Positions 10,936 through 22,215 of a stretch of DNA of 64,000 nucleotides are shown here, in pieces. The DNA is from Kalaharituber pfeilii (taxonomy: Eukaryota > Ascomycota > Pezizomycetes > Pezizales > Pezizaceae), in assembly GCA_015179045.1 (NCBI GenBank), contig WHUZ01000082.1, positions 124,001 to 188,000 on the forward strand, in the 5' to 3' direction. The notes beneath the pieces were generated by a model that was given only the letters and a program-made list of their open reading frames with translations, searched no databases and had not been told where the DNA came from. A program made the translations under genes and the position numbers. Numbering within the stretch: the stretch's first letter is position 1; the number at the start of each line of letters is the position of its first letter.

Positions 10936-11651
10936 ATGGACCGACAAAATCCCAAAAACGCACTCCGGGACAGATTGAGATCCATCATTCAAAAGGATAA
11001 GACGCCACCTGCCAATAACGTTTTTTCCAGTGCAACTCTAGCTTTGGCGTCCGTAGCAATGCCGGGATTAGTTAATGACCCAAGTTCTACCTCGTCGCTT
11101 TTGAACTCAGAATTGCCACCCACTCGCAACCTTATCGAAGCGATAATCGAAGATCTAAAAGAAACTCAGGCTGATGCACGCAAGCAGCACTGGCACGAGT
11201 CTATAGGGAAAATTCTGAAGAGTGTTGAGCACTATGCCAGGATTATGGACGTGGCCATTCAGCATAGCCCGCGGATAACTGCTCTTGTTTGGGCAGGTGT
11301 AAGGCTGATTATGAAGGTTAGTTGCGGTTACATTTTGGTTAGCATACAAGGAAGAAAAAAAAAAAGGAGCTAATGGATTGGCAGGTTGGCCTTAATTATA
11401 TAGAATTAGTCGAGAACCTCGAGTTTACCACAGCGACTATTGTTATGACGATGGCACGTTGCGAGTACTATGCCAGCATATATGTGCGGGCAGGGGTGCT
11501 GAGTGACATTACATTAAAGTCAAAATCAACAACACAGGCTTTGAGAAGTTCTCTAAATTCCGCCTTACCCGAACTTTATGAAGCGATATTGGCCTTTTCA
11601 GAGAAAGCAAAAAGCTATTTTTCGGCCTCTGGTAAGATATATTATTACCTA

Positions 11652-11683
<32 letters not shown>

Positions 11684-14600
11684 ATAACCCCGCTTGTAGC
11701 ACAAAGCCATGGCAAGGTGCCTGGGCATGCCCTCAAAGCCCGGAGACAGGCTCAACAAAGAAAATTCTACATACACATCCCCGTTCCATCCCCCCCCTCT
11801 CCCCTTCTAGAACCTGATTCCAGAGCCTTCCAGACGGTTCTTCTGTTTTCTGCATCGGGAAGCGCGATGCTCCCCTACCTCCTACCTCCTCCCGGTGGCC
11901 ACCTCCCTCCCCTTCTGCGCCGTCCCCTTCTTTGCCTGCTCATCCGCCTTCTCATTCCCTACAATTCCGATGTGAGCCTTGACCCACATCAGTTTTGCAC
12001 TCCCCCCCTTCCTCCTCCTCCTCGCGACCGCATCCACCACCCTCTCACGTCCTCCGTCTTTCCCTTTCCCTCCCTGCCTGCCTTCTGGATTGCCATGGTG
12101 GCAGCCTCTGAGTCCAGACAGATCAGGACCAGAACCTCCTCTCCCACACTCTCTAAGGCTCTTCTTACCCCCCTTACTTCCCCATCGAAAACTGTCGCTG
12201 TCTTCCCCACGACCTCCGCCACTACTGTGGACCTCCCCCACACTCCGGCTCCCACTTTACTATCCTCGATCTTGCTGCCGTCTGAGAAGAGAATCCCTCT
12301 CTCTCTTCCGGCCTCCTTAACCGAGGTCTCCCACACTTCTCGTCCCCCTTTCTTTCTCCCCAGCCTCTCCGCAGTTTCCACCTCCACCCTCTCGCACCCC
12401 CCTCCCCATATATTGGTACCTATGCTGGTTGAGAATTTTGCTAACAAAGCCAATTTAGTTCCCCGGAAATGTGGGAACCTTTTTCTGCCCTTTTCCACCG
12501 AAATGCGGCCATTGCTTGATGATATCGCTAGAAAAGAGAAGGTGGTTAAGAATTATGCACATATGGCTACAATGGAGATCGGCTTAGGTATTTAATCCCT
12601 CATGTGCAAAACTAGCATTCGAGAAACGTGTTGACCTGTTGCTGTTGCGAATAGGAAACTCGGATGTTCTTCAGCAGGTTGCTTGCTGCGTCAACGATAT
12701 ACAGCGAGAGATGGCCCCTCTGGCTAAAATAAGCGGTAAGGACACCCTTACAAGTGGTGTCGCTACCCCATGAATGGCAAAAGCAATATTTAGCTAAAGT
12801 TATCTACAGAGATCATACATATGGCGCAACAACATGAATCCACACTACAAGAAACACTCACAGAGACAACAGAAATCAAGATCAAAGTGACAAAAATTCA
12901 AGAAATTCTGGGTGCGTTATCTCGGATTCTTAAAAGACCTGACTAAGATATTTGAGAATTCGTTGGGCCAGTATTAATTCGAAGGCGGTATATATTAGAA
13001 AAGGACCAACGTGAGAGACTTTTTGCAGAACAATTCGGTTCTCATTTACAGGAACTCAAAAACGACTATTTAGCCACACACGAGTTTATGGAGGAATTCC
13101 AGTTTAGCCTATATGTCCCTGCACAGGGAATATCCCACCCGAATGAACCTCAGGGGCGATTTGACCTTGAACAGCGGCTCAAAGAGTTTCTGAAGGAAGA
13201 TACGCCGCAGAACGTCTGTCTTATTCAAGGTTCTGCCGGTTCTGGAAAGTCAACATTCAACCATTATATTGCCCGCCAACTTTGGACCCAATATGAAAAC
13301 GCTCTTGACAAAGAAACCGCTGTGATTCCACTCTTCATCTCACTGGCAAGCATATACGACCCCACACGGCATAATAAGGATTTGGTTGCAACTTACTTCA
13401 CCGAAAGAGGGTTCGGTGATGAAGAAATAAAACACGCTAAACGTACAAGGCAATTCGTGTTTATCCTGGATGGCTTTGATGAAATCGAGAAGCGAGAGCG
13501 CAACTTTTATGCAGATAACAAACTCCATACCTGGAACGCTAAGGTTATCATTACCAGCAGACCGGAATATTTAGCACCCAACTATCAGAATCAGTTCCAC
13601 CCTCCTGGGCAACGGGAGCTACTACAGGAATTCTGGCTGGCGCCGTTCTCAACTTCGAATATCAAGATGTATATTGAGAAATATGTTGCAGTAAAGCCAA
13701 CGGGGTTTTCAGCTGAATATTATCACCAGTACGTCTCTCAGCCAGCGCTACAAGCCCTCATTAGCAATCCATTTCTTCTGCGCATGGTCATGACAGTGAC
13801 GCCAGCATCTGGAGCGGACAATTGCACGCAAGGACTATTATATCATAAATTTATTGACCATTTGCTGCTTCGAGCGGAGTCACGCTTGAGGGAGATCCAG
13901 TTAACAGCTGATCAGCAGCGTGCGCTTGACCGCCTGGGCCCAGAAACCTCCTTCTCCCAACACGGCCTCGTGTTTTGTCAGCAATTTGCTCTCACACTGT
14001 ATCGTCATAAGCTCCTTGAAGCAACATATGACTACACCAGTTCCGACAGCGCTGCACACAATATTCCCTGGAAGCCATTTCTCGCAAATGATGACGAAAA
14101 AACGCGACTTTTACGTTTTGGTTCACCGTTGATTCGAAGAGGACAGTCCTATCGATTCGTACATAAGTCTGTCCGTGACTATTTGATTGCTCAATCCATC
14201 TGGAGGAACTTCACATCGGCTCGGGAATTCCCAGCCCAAGCACTCCTCAATGAGTTCAATCTTGTTGACGATCCCGGAGTTAATGGCTTTATCGTTGAAC
14301 ATGTTCAGGGGAACTCAAATTTGCAAGAGCAGCTCCTGGATTATATTCAGCAATCCAAGAATAGTAATGATATCTCTCGTGGCGCAGCTAATGCAATCAC
14401 AATGCTGGTACGGGCAGGTGTCCGCTTTGGTGGGTATGATTTGCGGGGAATAAAGATACCTGGTGCGGATTTAAGCTTTGGCTGGTTCGAAAAGGCTCGG
14501 CTACAAAATGCAGACCTACGGCAAGTACGGTTCCGTGGTGCTTGGCTTAGAGGTTCAGATCTGAGTGCGGCTTGTATGGATGGAGTATTTTTTGGGGAAA

Positions 14601-16939
14601 AGCCTGAATGGTTCCTCAAGCAGGAAGTTCGTGCTTGTAGCTACTCTCCTGACGGTCAGCAGTTGGCTGTAGCAGTTAGGTCGCCAACGTCGGCTGTGTG
14701 GCTGAGGTCAGTTGCGGACCCTGATCTAGCAAGAACTATAGAGATAGGCCGGCTCGCCGATATTCGGGGTATCGCTTTTTCTCATGACGGCGACCTGCTC
14801 GCCACTGCTTCTGACAAGCTACACCTTTGGGCAGTTTCAGATGGAGAAGTCGTTCATGTATGTACCTTTGACGGCCATAAGTTTGAAGTAAATGATGTCG
14901 CTTTCTCCCATGGCGCTCAGTTGCTTGCCTCATGTGGTGCTGACGGAACTGTCCGGCTGTGGTCTGTTTCAGACCAACGACTTCTCCATACCTTCGAAAA
15001 CAACATGGAAACTGAAACGCTCAGGCACGCCGACATTGTTCATAGTGTGACTTTCTCACCTGATGGAGAGCTTATTGCTTCTGGAAGTGCAGATAACACT
15101 GTACGACTGCTGTCAGTCTCACAGCAGCATCTTATCCATACGTTCAAAGGTCACAGAAGAGATGTTCATAGTGTGGCTTTTTCACCTAATGGCCAGCTGC
15201 TTGCCTCGGGCAGTGCCGATAGTACCGTGTGCCTGTGGTCAGTGTCATACCAACAACTTGTTTATACATTCAAAGGCCATAGTCGTGAGGTATACAGTGT
15301 GGCTTTCTCGCCCGATAATCAATTTCTGGCAACAGGCGGCTGTGATGCTACCGTACGAGTGTGGTCAGTTTCTGACAAGCATCTTGCGCATGCCTTCAAG
15401 GGTCATTTTGCGAAGATAAACAGTCTGGCCTTTTCGCCAAATGGTCAGCAGCTTGCGTCAGGCGGTGACGATGCCATGCGGTTTTGGTCAGTTTCACATC
15501 AACAACTGCTTCATACCCGCAAAGGGCCTTCAGGTCGGGTATGTAGTTTAATGTTTTCACCCGATGGTAAGATGCTTGCCTCCTGCGCAGATGATGGAAT
15601 CCTACAGCTATGGTCAATTTCAGAGTGGCAAGTTGTCGATATCTTTAAGGATTTTTTGGGGCGGGCGAGGACTGTAGCATTTTCACCCGACGGGCAGCGC
15701 ATTGTTTTAGGTGGTGGAGATCATGGTATACGCTTGTTATCAATATCACGTATGTGGCTTGTTTTTGCGGACACATGGGACCACATAAGCGCGGTACTGG
15801 GCGCAGTGTTTTCACCTGATGGTCAGATGATTGTCACATGGCATGAGGACAGGTCTGTACGGAGGTCGTGGGTTCGAGATATAACAGAGCGCAACGATAT
15901 CAATGAAGAGGATCACGAAGGCAAAGGCGAAGGCGAGATGGATGTCAAAGAGGAGTTGGGGATGAATAAATTTACGATCCAGCCACGGCATGTTAGAACC
16001 AAATACGTGTTCCAAAACGACAGTTACTTAACTGTCGCATTTTCGCCCGATAGTCAACTGATGGCTGTAGGCAGGCATGATGGTTCTATATTGCTGCTAT
16101 CAGTTCCAGACGACTTCCAGGTTGTTCATACCTTCAAGGGCTGCGCTTCCGAGATGAGGTGTGTAGCTTTCTCACCCGATGGTCAGATGCTTGCTTCGAG
16201 TGATGGTGATGGGAGAATATTTCTGCAGTCGGTTCCAAGGCGGGATCTTATTCGAATATGGTCACTTGAGGTGGAGGCTCCACATAGACGCATGCATACA
16301 GACAAGTCGGTAGCTGCCGGGTTGGCGTTTTCACCCGACGGCCAGCTGCTTGCTTATGGGCACGATGACCACGTGGTCGTGTTGTCGGGAGACTTTGAGA
16401 CCACTGGCCATCGCACGGACATTAACATCACGTCACCAATCGACTGTCTTGCTTGGGGAACAATGGCTGCGCCAGGAGAATATTACTTGGCAACAGGAGG
16501 TGTAGGATCAGTTCGGTTATGGAAAGTAAAGAAAAAACAGAGCTTTACACTGGATAGTGACCCACTAGATATCTCATGTCAATGGGCTTCAGATGAAGGC
16601 GTACTAGAGGTCAGCGATATGCAAATGCACGGTGTAACTGGACTTGATTCAACGAACGCTAGGCTTCTTGCGGGACGTCGGGCAATTGGCATGCCTGGAC
16701 GTGGACCTAACGTGCGTCAAGGTAATAGTATGGACGTGAATAGTGGTGAGTATAGCGAGGAGTTAGTTTTGGGACAGACATCACGTGGTGTTGACAAGTC
16801 AACTATGTCCTCTAGTAGCAGTAAAGTTGACTTGACCATACCACGTGACATCAGGCTTGAGACTAGCGAGGAGTATAGTGACGAGGTGTTAAATCATAAT
16901 GCGATGGAATTTGGGGACATATGGAGAAGTTTCCTCTAA
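10936..16939 (+). CDS. NLR/STAND receptor: NACHT, pentapeptide repeats, WD40
   Basis: A probable intracellular signal-transducing NTPase of the fungal NLR type, a family tied to non-self recognition and regulated cell death. My model has six exons: 10936-11316, 11385-11631, 12459-12587, 12655-12735, 12810-12911 and 12999-16939. All junctions are GT-AG, the phases agree and the total is 1626 codons. Residues 1-310 form a helical N-terminal domain of the kind often found before fungal NACHT domains. The P-loop GSAGSGKST lies at about 391-399, Walker B LDGFDE at about 470 and sensor-like IITSRPEYL at about 500. Pentapeptide repeats (ADLSF, ADLRQ, SDLSA) follow at about 795-850, then some 14 WD repeats with FSPDGQ turns to about 1520, enough for two seven-bladed propellers. 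The start is the first ATG of the frame. Intron 2 carries a LINE. The gene looks intact. Confidence 0.9.
11653..12407 (-). mobile_element. LINE family B inside intron 2 of the NLR gene
   Basis: A minus-strand, 755-bp family B copy: poly-T, family B tail and UTR, then RNase H (SDGSKIEDSKVGAGVW, VKAHIGIVGNEKADEQAK). The C-terminal zinc-knuckle region is missing, so it is internally deleted as well as 5'-truncated. The 16-bp flanks ATATATTATTACCTAT (11637-11652) and ATATATTGGTACCTAT (12408-12423) differ at two bases, so the insertion is not recent. It lies between the intron donor (11632) and a good branch site and acceptor (about 12440-12458), so splicing may be kept. Confidence 0.9.
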
Positions 16940-16990
16940 GCAGATAGAGTGAGCCGAAAATGATTTCATTCCTTCTCTCAGTCCTCCGGA

Positions 16991-17210
16991 GAATGGGGGG
17001 ACGTGGAGAAGAACTGGAAGCGGACGGCGGAGAATGGGGAGGAGTGGGATGAATTGGAGAGGTCTTTTCCAGAATAAAGTGGTAGCCGGGGGGCGGAAAA
17101 CAGGGGGGTGACGTCATGTAGATAGAAATTTTCTTTTAGCCTGTCTCTGGGCTATGAGGGCTTGCCCAGGGACCCTGCCATGGCTTCGTGCTGCAAGCGG
17201 GGTTATGTGA

Positions 17211-17249
<39 letters not shown>
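16991..17249 (+). mobile_element. LINE family B, 5'-truncated, just 3' of the NLR gene
   Basis: About 260 bp holding the last LINE codons (VEKNWKRTAENGEEWDELE-like), the UTR, the family B tail and a ~32-nt A-run. The duplication TTCTCTCAGTCCTC (16973 and 17250) has one later difference. It starts about 50 bp past the NLR stop and so may lie in its 3' UTR. Confidence 0.9.
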
Positions 17250-17425
17250 TTCTCTCAGTCCTCAGGATTTATCCCCAGACTGACCACTTGTAAATTACCA
17301 CAACGAGAATGTATGTCAAACTCGCAATATAGTTAGGAGCGCTGCTGTGTAATCACCAAACAGGCAATGAGGCTTCATAGGCTTACATATCACTTTCTGA
17401 GCGGGGCTCAGAACCTTTTTTTCTG

Positions 17426-17429
<4 letters not shown>

Positions 17430-17460
<31 letters not shown>

Positions 17461-17500
17461 AGTCACATAACCCCGCATACAGGCTACCAGCCCATGACAT
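17430..17500 (-). mobile_element. minimal family B/C tail insertion
   Basis: A T-run of about 30 nt followed by GAGTCACATAACCCCGCATA and the rest of a B/C-type tail in reverse. Target duplication not resolved. The sequence from 17500 to 17756 is GA-rich and has no recognised gene. Confidence 0.7.
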
Positions 17501-17766
17501 CAACGCCACTATATGGGACTATGAAGGAACCAGAGACATGAGAGGCTGAGGGCAAAGACCAGAGATATTGTCAGGCGGGTGGTGGAGGAGAACGGTGATC
17601 CCCTAGAACAGCCAAGCACGAGGAGTCGAGGACATCGTCTTCGGGAAGGGAAAGAGGAGAAGAGGGAAGTAGAGAGAGTGAATGTTGAAGTGGATCATCC
17701 CTCACATCCCGGCTGTTCTAAAACGATTGTTATACCATGTAGATCATGATTAACATGCGCTTGTTG

Positions 17767-17974
17767 GCTGTGCTGGGAGGACCTGGAAGAGAAGTGCTGG
17801 AGGCAGGAGGGCGGGGAGGGCGACCCGGTTGAGGAATGGTTCGCCAGCCTCGGACTGGGCTAGCCGAAGCGCCGGAGGACACGTTGGGCTATAAGGTGTG
17901 CAGATACGTAGATAGTTGCTCCCTGCCATAGACTGATAGTCTGTTTGCGGGGTTACGTGATCAAAAAAAAAAAA
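17767..17974 (+). mobile_element. LINE family C, 5'-truncated
   Basis: Flanked by GCGCTTGTTG (17757-17766 and 17975-17984). It ends CCCTGCCATAGACTGATAGT...GCGGGGTTACGTGATC(A)12, a relative of the family B tail. The upstream part reads as a LINE C-terminus ending GEWFASLGLG-like codons and a stop. The A-run is short. Confidence 0.8.
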
Positions 17975-19555
17975 GCGCTTGTTGTTGCTTGTTATTATTA
18001 TTATTTCTGGAACTTATACCCTATTTGGTATTTACATGGTTGGTTTATTTGTATCTTCACTCATGTATATAAGTGTGCGATTCCGGCCACCATTGGCTCA
18101 ATAGACCTAACGATATCGACCTGAGATTCCTTCGCCTGAATACATATAGCCCCTAACTGCGTGAACTCCGTAGGACCTATACATGTGATAGTGAAGTGGT
18201 TGGGGCAATATTTGATACTATGTTCTACCGGGATATTGCGCACGACCGGGATGTTGCGCACTAGCGTGGCGCTAGTGCGCTAGCGCAATTACTTGATAAC
18301 ACTACAGTTGCGGGGGGCATTGTGGGGCACAGCAACACAACAATCATTCCCGGAGGTCTATAGAACCCAGCCATGGCAAAAGATCAAGAAGCGAAAATTC
18401 AGGAGGCTATTAGGGCCTTAAAGATGGTAAGTTCAAGTCAGTTCGGAGAGCAGCAGACTTTTTAGGACTAGCTGAAGCTACAGCGAGGAATAGATATAAG
18501 AGGAAGACTACTACTTATAAAGTTAGTCATGAGAGTCAGCAGCATCTAGATAAAGAGCAGGAGAAGGCAGTGGTAAGATATCTTGAGTGAATAGATGATA
18601 TCGGATTTCCTATTGAGATAGAAACTTTGAGAGAGATTGCTACTAGTTTAATAATTAAATGTAAGGAGGGTATTAAGCAACATTTAGGTAAAAATTGGGT
18701 ACGCAGGTTTGTGAAAAGACATCCAGAGGTCAAGCAGAAGTTAGCAACAGCTTAGGAGCGCCAGCGGGCAGCAGCAAATAATCCGGAAGTAGTAAAAAGG
18801 TTTATTCAGGCAGCGCAAAAAGTGATAGCAAGGAATAAGATACTCACAGAGAATATATGGAACTTGGATAAGAAAGAGTTTATGTTAGAAAGAGGAAGCA
18901 AATGCAAAGTAATTTGTAGAGCAGGGGGAAAGCATGTGTGAAAGAGGGTAGATGGAAACAGAGAAACAATTACAGATATTGAGACAATTAATGCAGCTAG
19001 TAAAGTATTACCTGCATATATTATATATAAAGGAAAAACTCATGTAGCAGGATAGTATGCAGGTATAACTCCAGAGGATAAGAAAGCAAGATTTAACCAC
19101 TCACCTAAGGGATGGACAGATAATAAATCGGTCAAGACTATTTGCAGAATTATTTTTACCCCCTAGCAACGAAATTGTCTAAAAAAACTCATCATCTTGT
19201 ATTGTTTCTAGATGGACATGCCTCTCATTGCTCTTGAGAATTTCTTCCATGGTGTCTGGAGCATGATATGTTAGTGTTTTGTCTTCCTCCACACTCAACG
19301 CATCTTCTACAGCCTTTAGATGTTTGGGTTATTTGCACCTCTACAACATGCCTATAGTCAAGAGGTGGATACCTTTACTAGAGAGAATTTTGATATTGTT
19401 AGAAAAGGAAATTTTTGGCCAATGCTTAAGACAGCTCGAGAGCATGCCTTTACGGAGCAGAATATCAAGTCTGGATAGGCAGGAACTAGAATATATCCTA
19501 GCAACTATTGAATCCCCTTTGGCAATATGCAACATACAGCTATCAAAAAAATACC

Positions 19556-20941
19556 AGCACATCAGGCGACAACAACCACCTCAGGACGAGCGTTTGGAAG
19601 CGACTCCACAACCAAAACGTCCCCCCCGCTGAAACCTACATAGATCGAAAGCTCTCAGCACGCTGAGCACTTTGATCTAATTTTCTACTCCCAAAAACCG
19701 ACACTACGTTTTTCCCCCGAGGAGAAAGGTTTTGAGGATTCTTCAGCTCATCACCACCGTTGCCACATCAACCACATCCCTGCTCCCGCCAAGAAGCGCA
19801 CAGACAATGTCCTCCGAAGACGTACTCGCAAGGTATCCTTCATTCGCCAGGCGGATGAAGGAGGCGAATGAGGAGTTACAGCAACGACGAGCGGCCAGAC
19901 TCAGATCCACGCCGACACTGCCACCACCAACACCGCTCACACAGGCGAACCTTGCGGCGGCCTGTTCTTCGCCACCACCACCGCCTCCACAGCCACTGGG
20001 GTTCAGCCCCATCACGGCCATAGACATCCCGCCGAGCCCGCCACAGGCCTTGGGGCTCAGCCAGATCACGTGCGCAGACACGGCGCCGGAGGAACCAGCA
20101 CCAGATGCCCTCAGCTTCAACTACTTCGTGCTACTCTCGGAGGAACCCGTTTCCGAAGGGGCAGCACCCAAGACATCGACACCCTCCGAGGCGCGAGCAG
20201 TCCCTGTCAAGTCCGAGACAAGAAAAAGGAAAGGCAAGAAGACACGAGAGAAGCCATACGCCATCAAAAGAAGACTTGACGATGCGGAGGCTAAGAAGAT
20301 AGCCACCGCGCCCCCGGTTGCCGACAACATCACAACGGACACGGTCCCCTCGTCGGCCAAAACCTCCTCACCAAAACCCGATACCCCGAACCCGAACCCC
20401 GAGCCTCCCAAGACCTCCGAGGTCCCCAAGACACCCCCGACCAAGATGACAACCCCTTCCAAGATTCCCACCGGGAAGAACCACAAGCACCCCACCCAGC
20501 CAGCGAACCCCGACGCCACCACCTCGAAATACGGCGTTGTTGTCCACGGGATCGCCCTCAGAAAAGATCTGGGGAGGATCAGACGATGGCTGGAGGAAGG
20601 GAACCCGGAGCTGGGAAAGACGATTGGAATTAGATGGTTGAGAAAGAAGACGCTGTTGTTGGAGGAGGGAAAAAAGACAAGTTCAGTCGTGGTGTACCTA
20701 GAGGGAGGGGCAAGCGCGGAGAAGGTGAGACTGGACGGGAAATGGTTGAGGATTAGCACATACGAACCGGACAGAAGGCGGAAGTGAAGGAGGTCCCTTT
20801 GTATGGACACCCGCAATACACATAATCATCGCGGGCACTACTTGTATTTAGTTATGATTTATTTTTTCCTTGAAATATATACCTCGCCATAGCCCATAGG
20901 GCGGCACGCGAGTAATGATATAAAAAAAAAAAAAAAAAAAA
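19556..20941 (+). mobile_element. half-LINE: ORF1-only non-autonomous retroelement
   Basis: A 1.39-kb insertion flanked by an exact 15-bp duplication, TATCAAAAAAATACC (19541-19555 and 20942-20956). It has a 5' UTR of about 250 bp, one long ORF, a short 3' UTR, the family A hairpin (CTCGC/GCGAG) and a poly-A of about 20. No endonuclease, RT or RNase H sequence is present. It is the longest of at least five copies with the same ORF1-UTR-tail order (others at 3789, 5100, 6367 and 49860), so the structure is a replicating family and not one deletion. Confidence 0.9.
19807..20787 (+). CDS. ORF1 (Gag-like) protein of the half-LINE
   Basis: 326 residues from the first ATG of the open frame. The N-terminal half is rich in Pro, Ser, Thr and Ala; a basic stretch (KRKGKKTREK) lies near residues 145-160. 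The C-terminal 80 residues (GIALRKDLGRIRRWLEEGNP, IGIRWLRKKTLLLEEGKKTS and SVVVYLEGG) form a compact domain conserved in the other copies and resembling the RNA-binding ORF1 proteins of Tad-like LINEs. No zinc knuckle is seen. The frame is intact, so the copy may be young and could supply ORF1 protein. Function is inferred from position and similarity among copies. Confidence 0.8.
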   Translation: MSSEDVLARYPSFARRMKEANEELQQRRAARLRSTPTLPPPTPLTQANLAAACSSPPPPPPQPLGFSPITAIDIPPSPPQALGLSQITCADTAPEEPAPDALSFNYFVLLSEEPVSEGAAPKTSTPSEARAVPVKSETRKRKGKKTREKPYAIKRRLDDAEAKKIATAPPVADNITTDTVPSSAKTSSPKPDTPNPNPEPPKTSEVPKTPPTKMTTPSKIPTGKNHKHPTQPANPDATTSKYGVVVHGIALRKDLGRIRRWLEEGNPELGKTIGIRWLRKKTLLLEEGKKTSSVVVYLEGGASAEKVRLDGKWLRISTYEPDRRRK

Positions 20942-21837
20942 TATCAAAAAAATACCTCTCTCCAGTACGTTCAATATCCTCCCATAGTATCTATACTCCT
21001 AGAACACCAAGAGCACTCAAAAAGCATACTATTCGCTTCATTCAATGACTTCCAAATGCCTCTCAGTCAGAAATCAAAAAGTCATTTCTTAAACTCTCAT
21101 CAGCAGCATTAAGAGCAATGACTGGGGTTGATATTGAAAGAGATATCAATATGAAACTCAAGAGGCGTAGTAAAAAACTCAAGACAAAGGACCAAAGATG
21201 TCTTCCAGTTATTGGGCCATTACTGGAAAGGATATTATCAGGCTCAAGAAGCAGCTAGAGATGGAGGAGCAAAAGAAGCAAAAACCGAAAATAAAAAGAA
21301 TATCCAAGCCAAAGTCACAGCAACCACAGGCTAAAAACAAGCATCAACTATCCCAACATACTCGCAAACAAGCTAGAATTGCTTCAGAGTCACCAGAAGC
21401 CTGGTCTAATACAGATGACTCTGAAACATCTGATGCTGCCTCAGAAACCACTTTGGATACTATAGTTGTTCAGACACCACTTCCGCCCACAAGACGCTAG
21501 CTCTTTCCTACTTCGTACCCACCATCTAGACCCACAAGAGCATCCACCACAATGGCTGTGAGACTTAGGAAATGATTCTGCAAAAGTTAGATCTTCAAGT
21601 GTCTGTCCTTCCCAAATAGGTATGTTACCAAAATCACCCCACCTGAAAAATTTCTGTGTGCTTAAACAAGGTCCGAAATAGGTTTCTACATGTATCTAGA
21701 TGCATTGTATTTAATTTGAAGTCAATTGAACAAGTCGTTGAATTTTGACAAGTCATTTATTAGTCACCCGAAAGTGCGCAATATCCCAGTTATGCGCAAT
21801 ATCCCGGTAGAACACAGTACAACATTGACCTTCGATT

Positions 21838-22215
21838 TCCATTGGACGTCAAGAATCGAGAAGGCCAGGAAGCTAGTGGGCGCGATGATGGGAATAGCGG
21901 GAGCCAGTGGGGACTCAGCCCCAAGAGCTGGGGACAGCTCTACACGGGCATGATGAGAACAGTAGTGATGTGGGGTTCAGAAATTGGGTGGCGAGGGCAA
22001 AAGGAGTGGCGGCGAGGAGTGGAGAAATTGCAGTATCAGGTATTGAAGAACGCAACAGGCACAGTACATGCCACAGCAAAGGAGAAGGTCAACTGGATCA
22101 CAGGAGTTGAAACTGCAGAGACAGCATTGGATGCAGCGCAGCTACAGGCAAGGTTCGTGGCGAGAAGCCTAGGAAACCCAGTGGGCTGCGGAGACATATG
22201 GTCAGCGGACTTCTA
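21838..22215 (+). mobile_element. LINE fragment, region between RT and RNase H
   Basis: Directly right of the pogo element. The frame reads FDFHWTSRIEKARKLVGAMM, then WGQLYTGMMRTVVMWGSEIG and RGVEKLQYQVLKNATGTVHA, typical of the thumb/connection region of LINE polymerases. It has no start of its own and stops at 22214. I could not show that the left flank of the pogo element is the other half of the same LINE. Confidence 0.75.

Larger units (their letters stand above)
18216..21819 (+). mobile_element. pogo/Fot1-like transposon, inactive, with nested half-LINE
   Basis: Inverted ends of about 50 bp: the left begins TACTATGTTCTACCGGGATA and the right, reversed, TACTGTGTTCTACCGGGATA; each holds two copies of CCGGGATATTGCGCA. 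TA stands at both edges. A transposase frame starts at 18373 (MAKDQEAKIQEAIRALK), with a CENP-B-type helix-turn-helix (WVRRFVKRHPEVKQK), a DDE region with DGHASH near 19210, and a Lys/Gln-rich C-terminus at 21198-21500. Many in-frame stops are present, several at places expected to hold Trp or Gln, the pattern left by C:G to T:A change in CpA/TpG. The half-LINE at 19556-20941 splits it. Confidence 0.88.

Noticed and set aside
12361..12595. Plus-strand ORF 11717-12595 of 292 codons
   Set aside because: Most of it is the antisense of the LINE RNase H domain; only its last part overlaps exon 3 of the NLR gene in another context.
18061..18261. Minus-strand ORF left of the pogo element as the other half of the LINE at 21838
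   Set aside because: It would be on the opposite strand to the right-hand LINE, so a simple insertion into one LINE does not explain it.
20121..20816. Minus-strand 231-codon ORF over the half-LINE ORF1
   Set aside because: Opposite-strand shadow of a GC-rich, Pro-coding region; no domain and no conserved counterpart in other copies.
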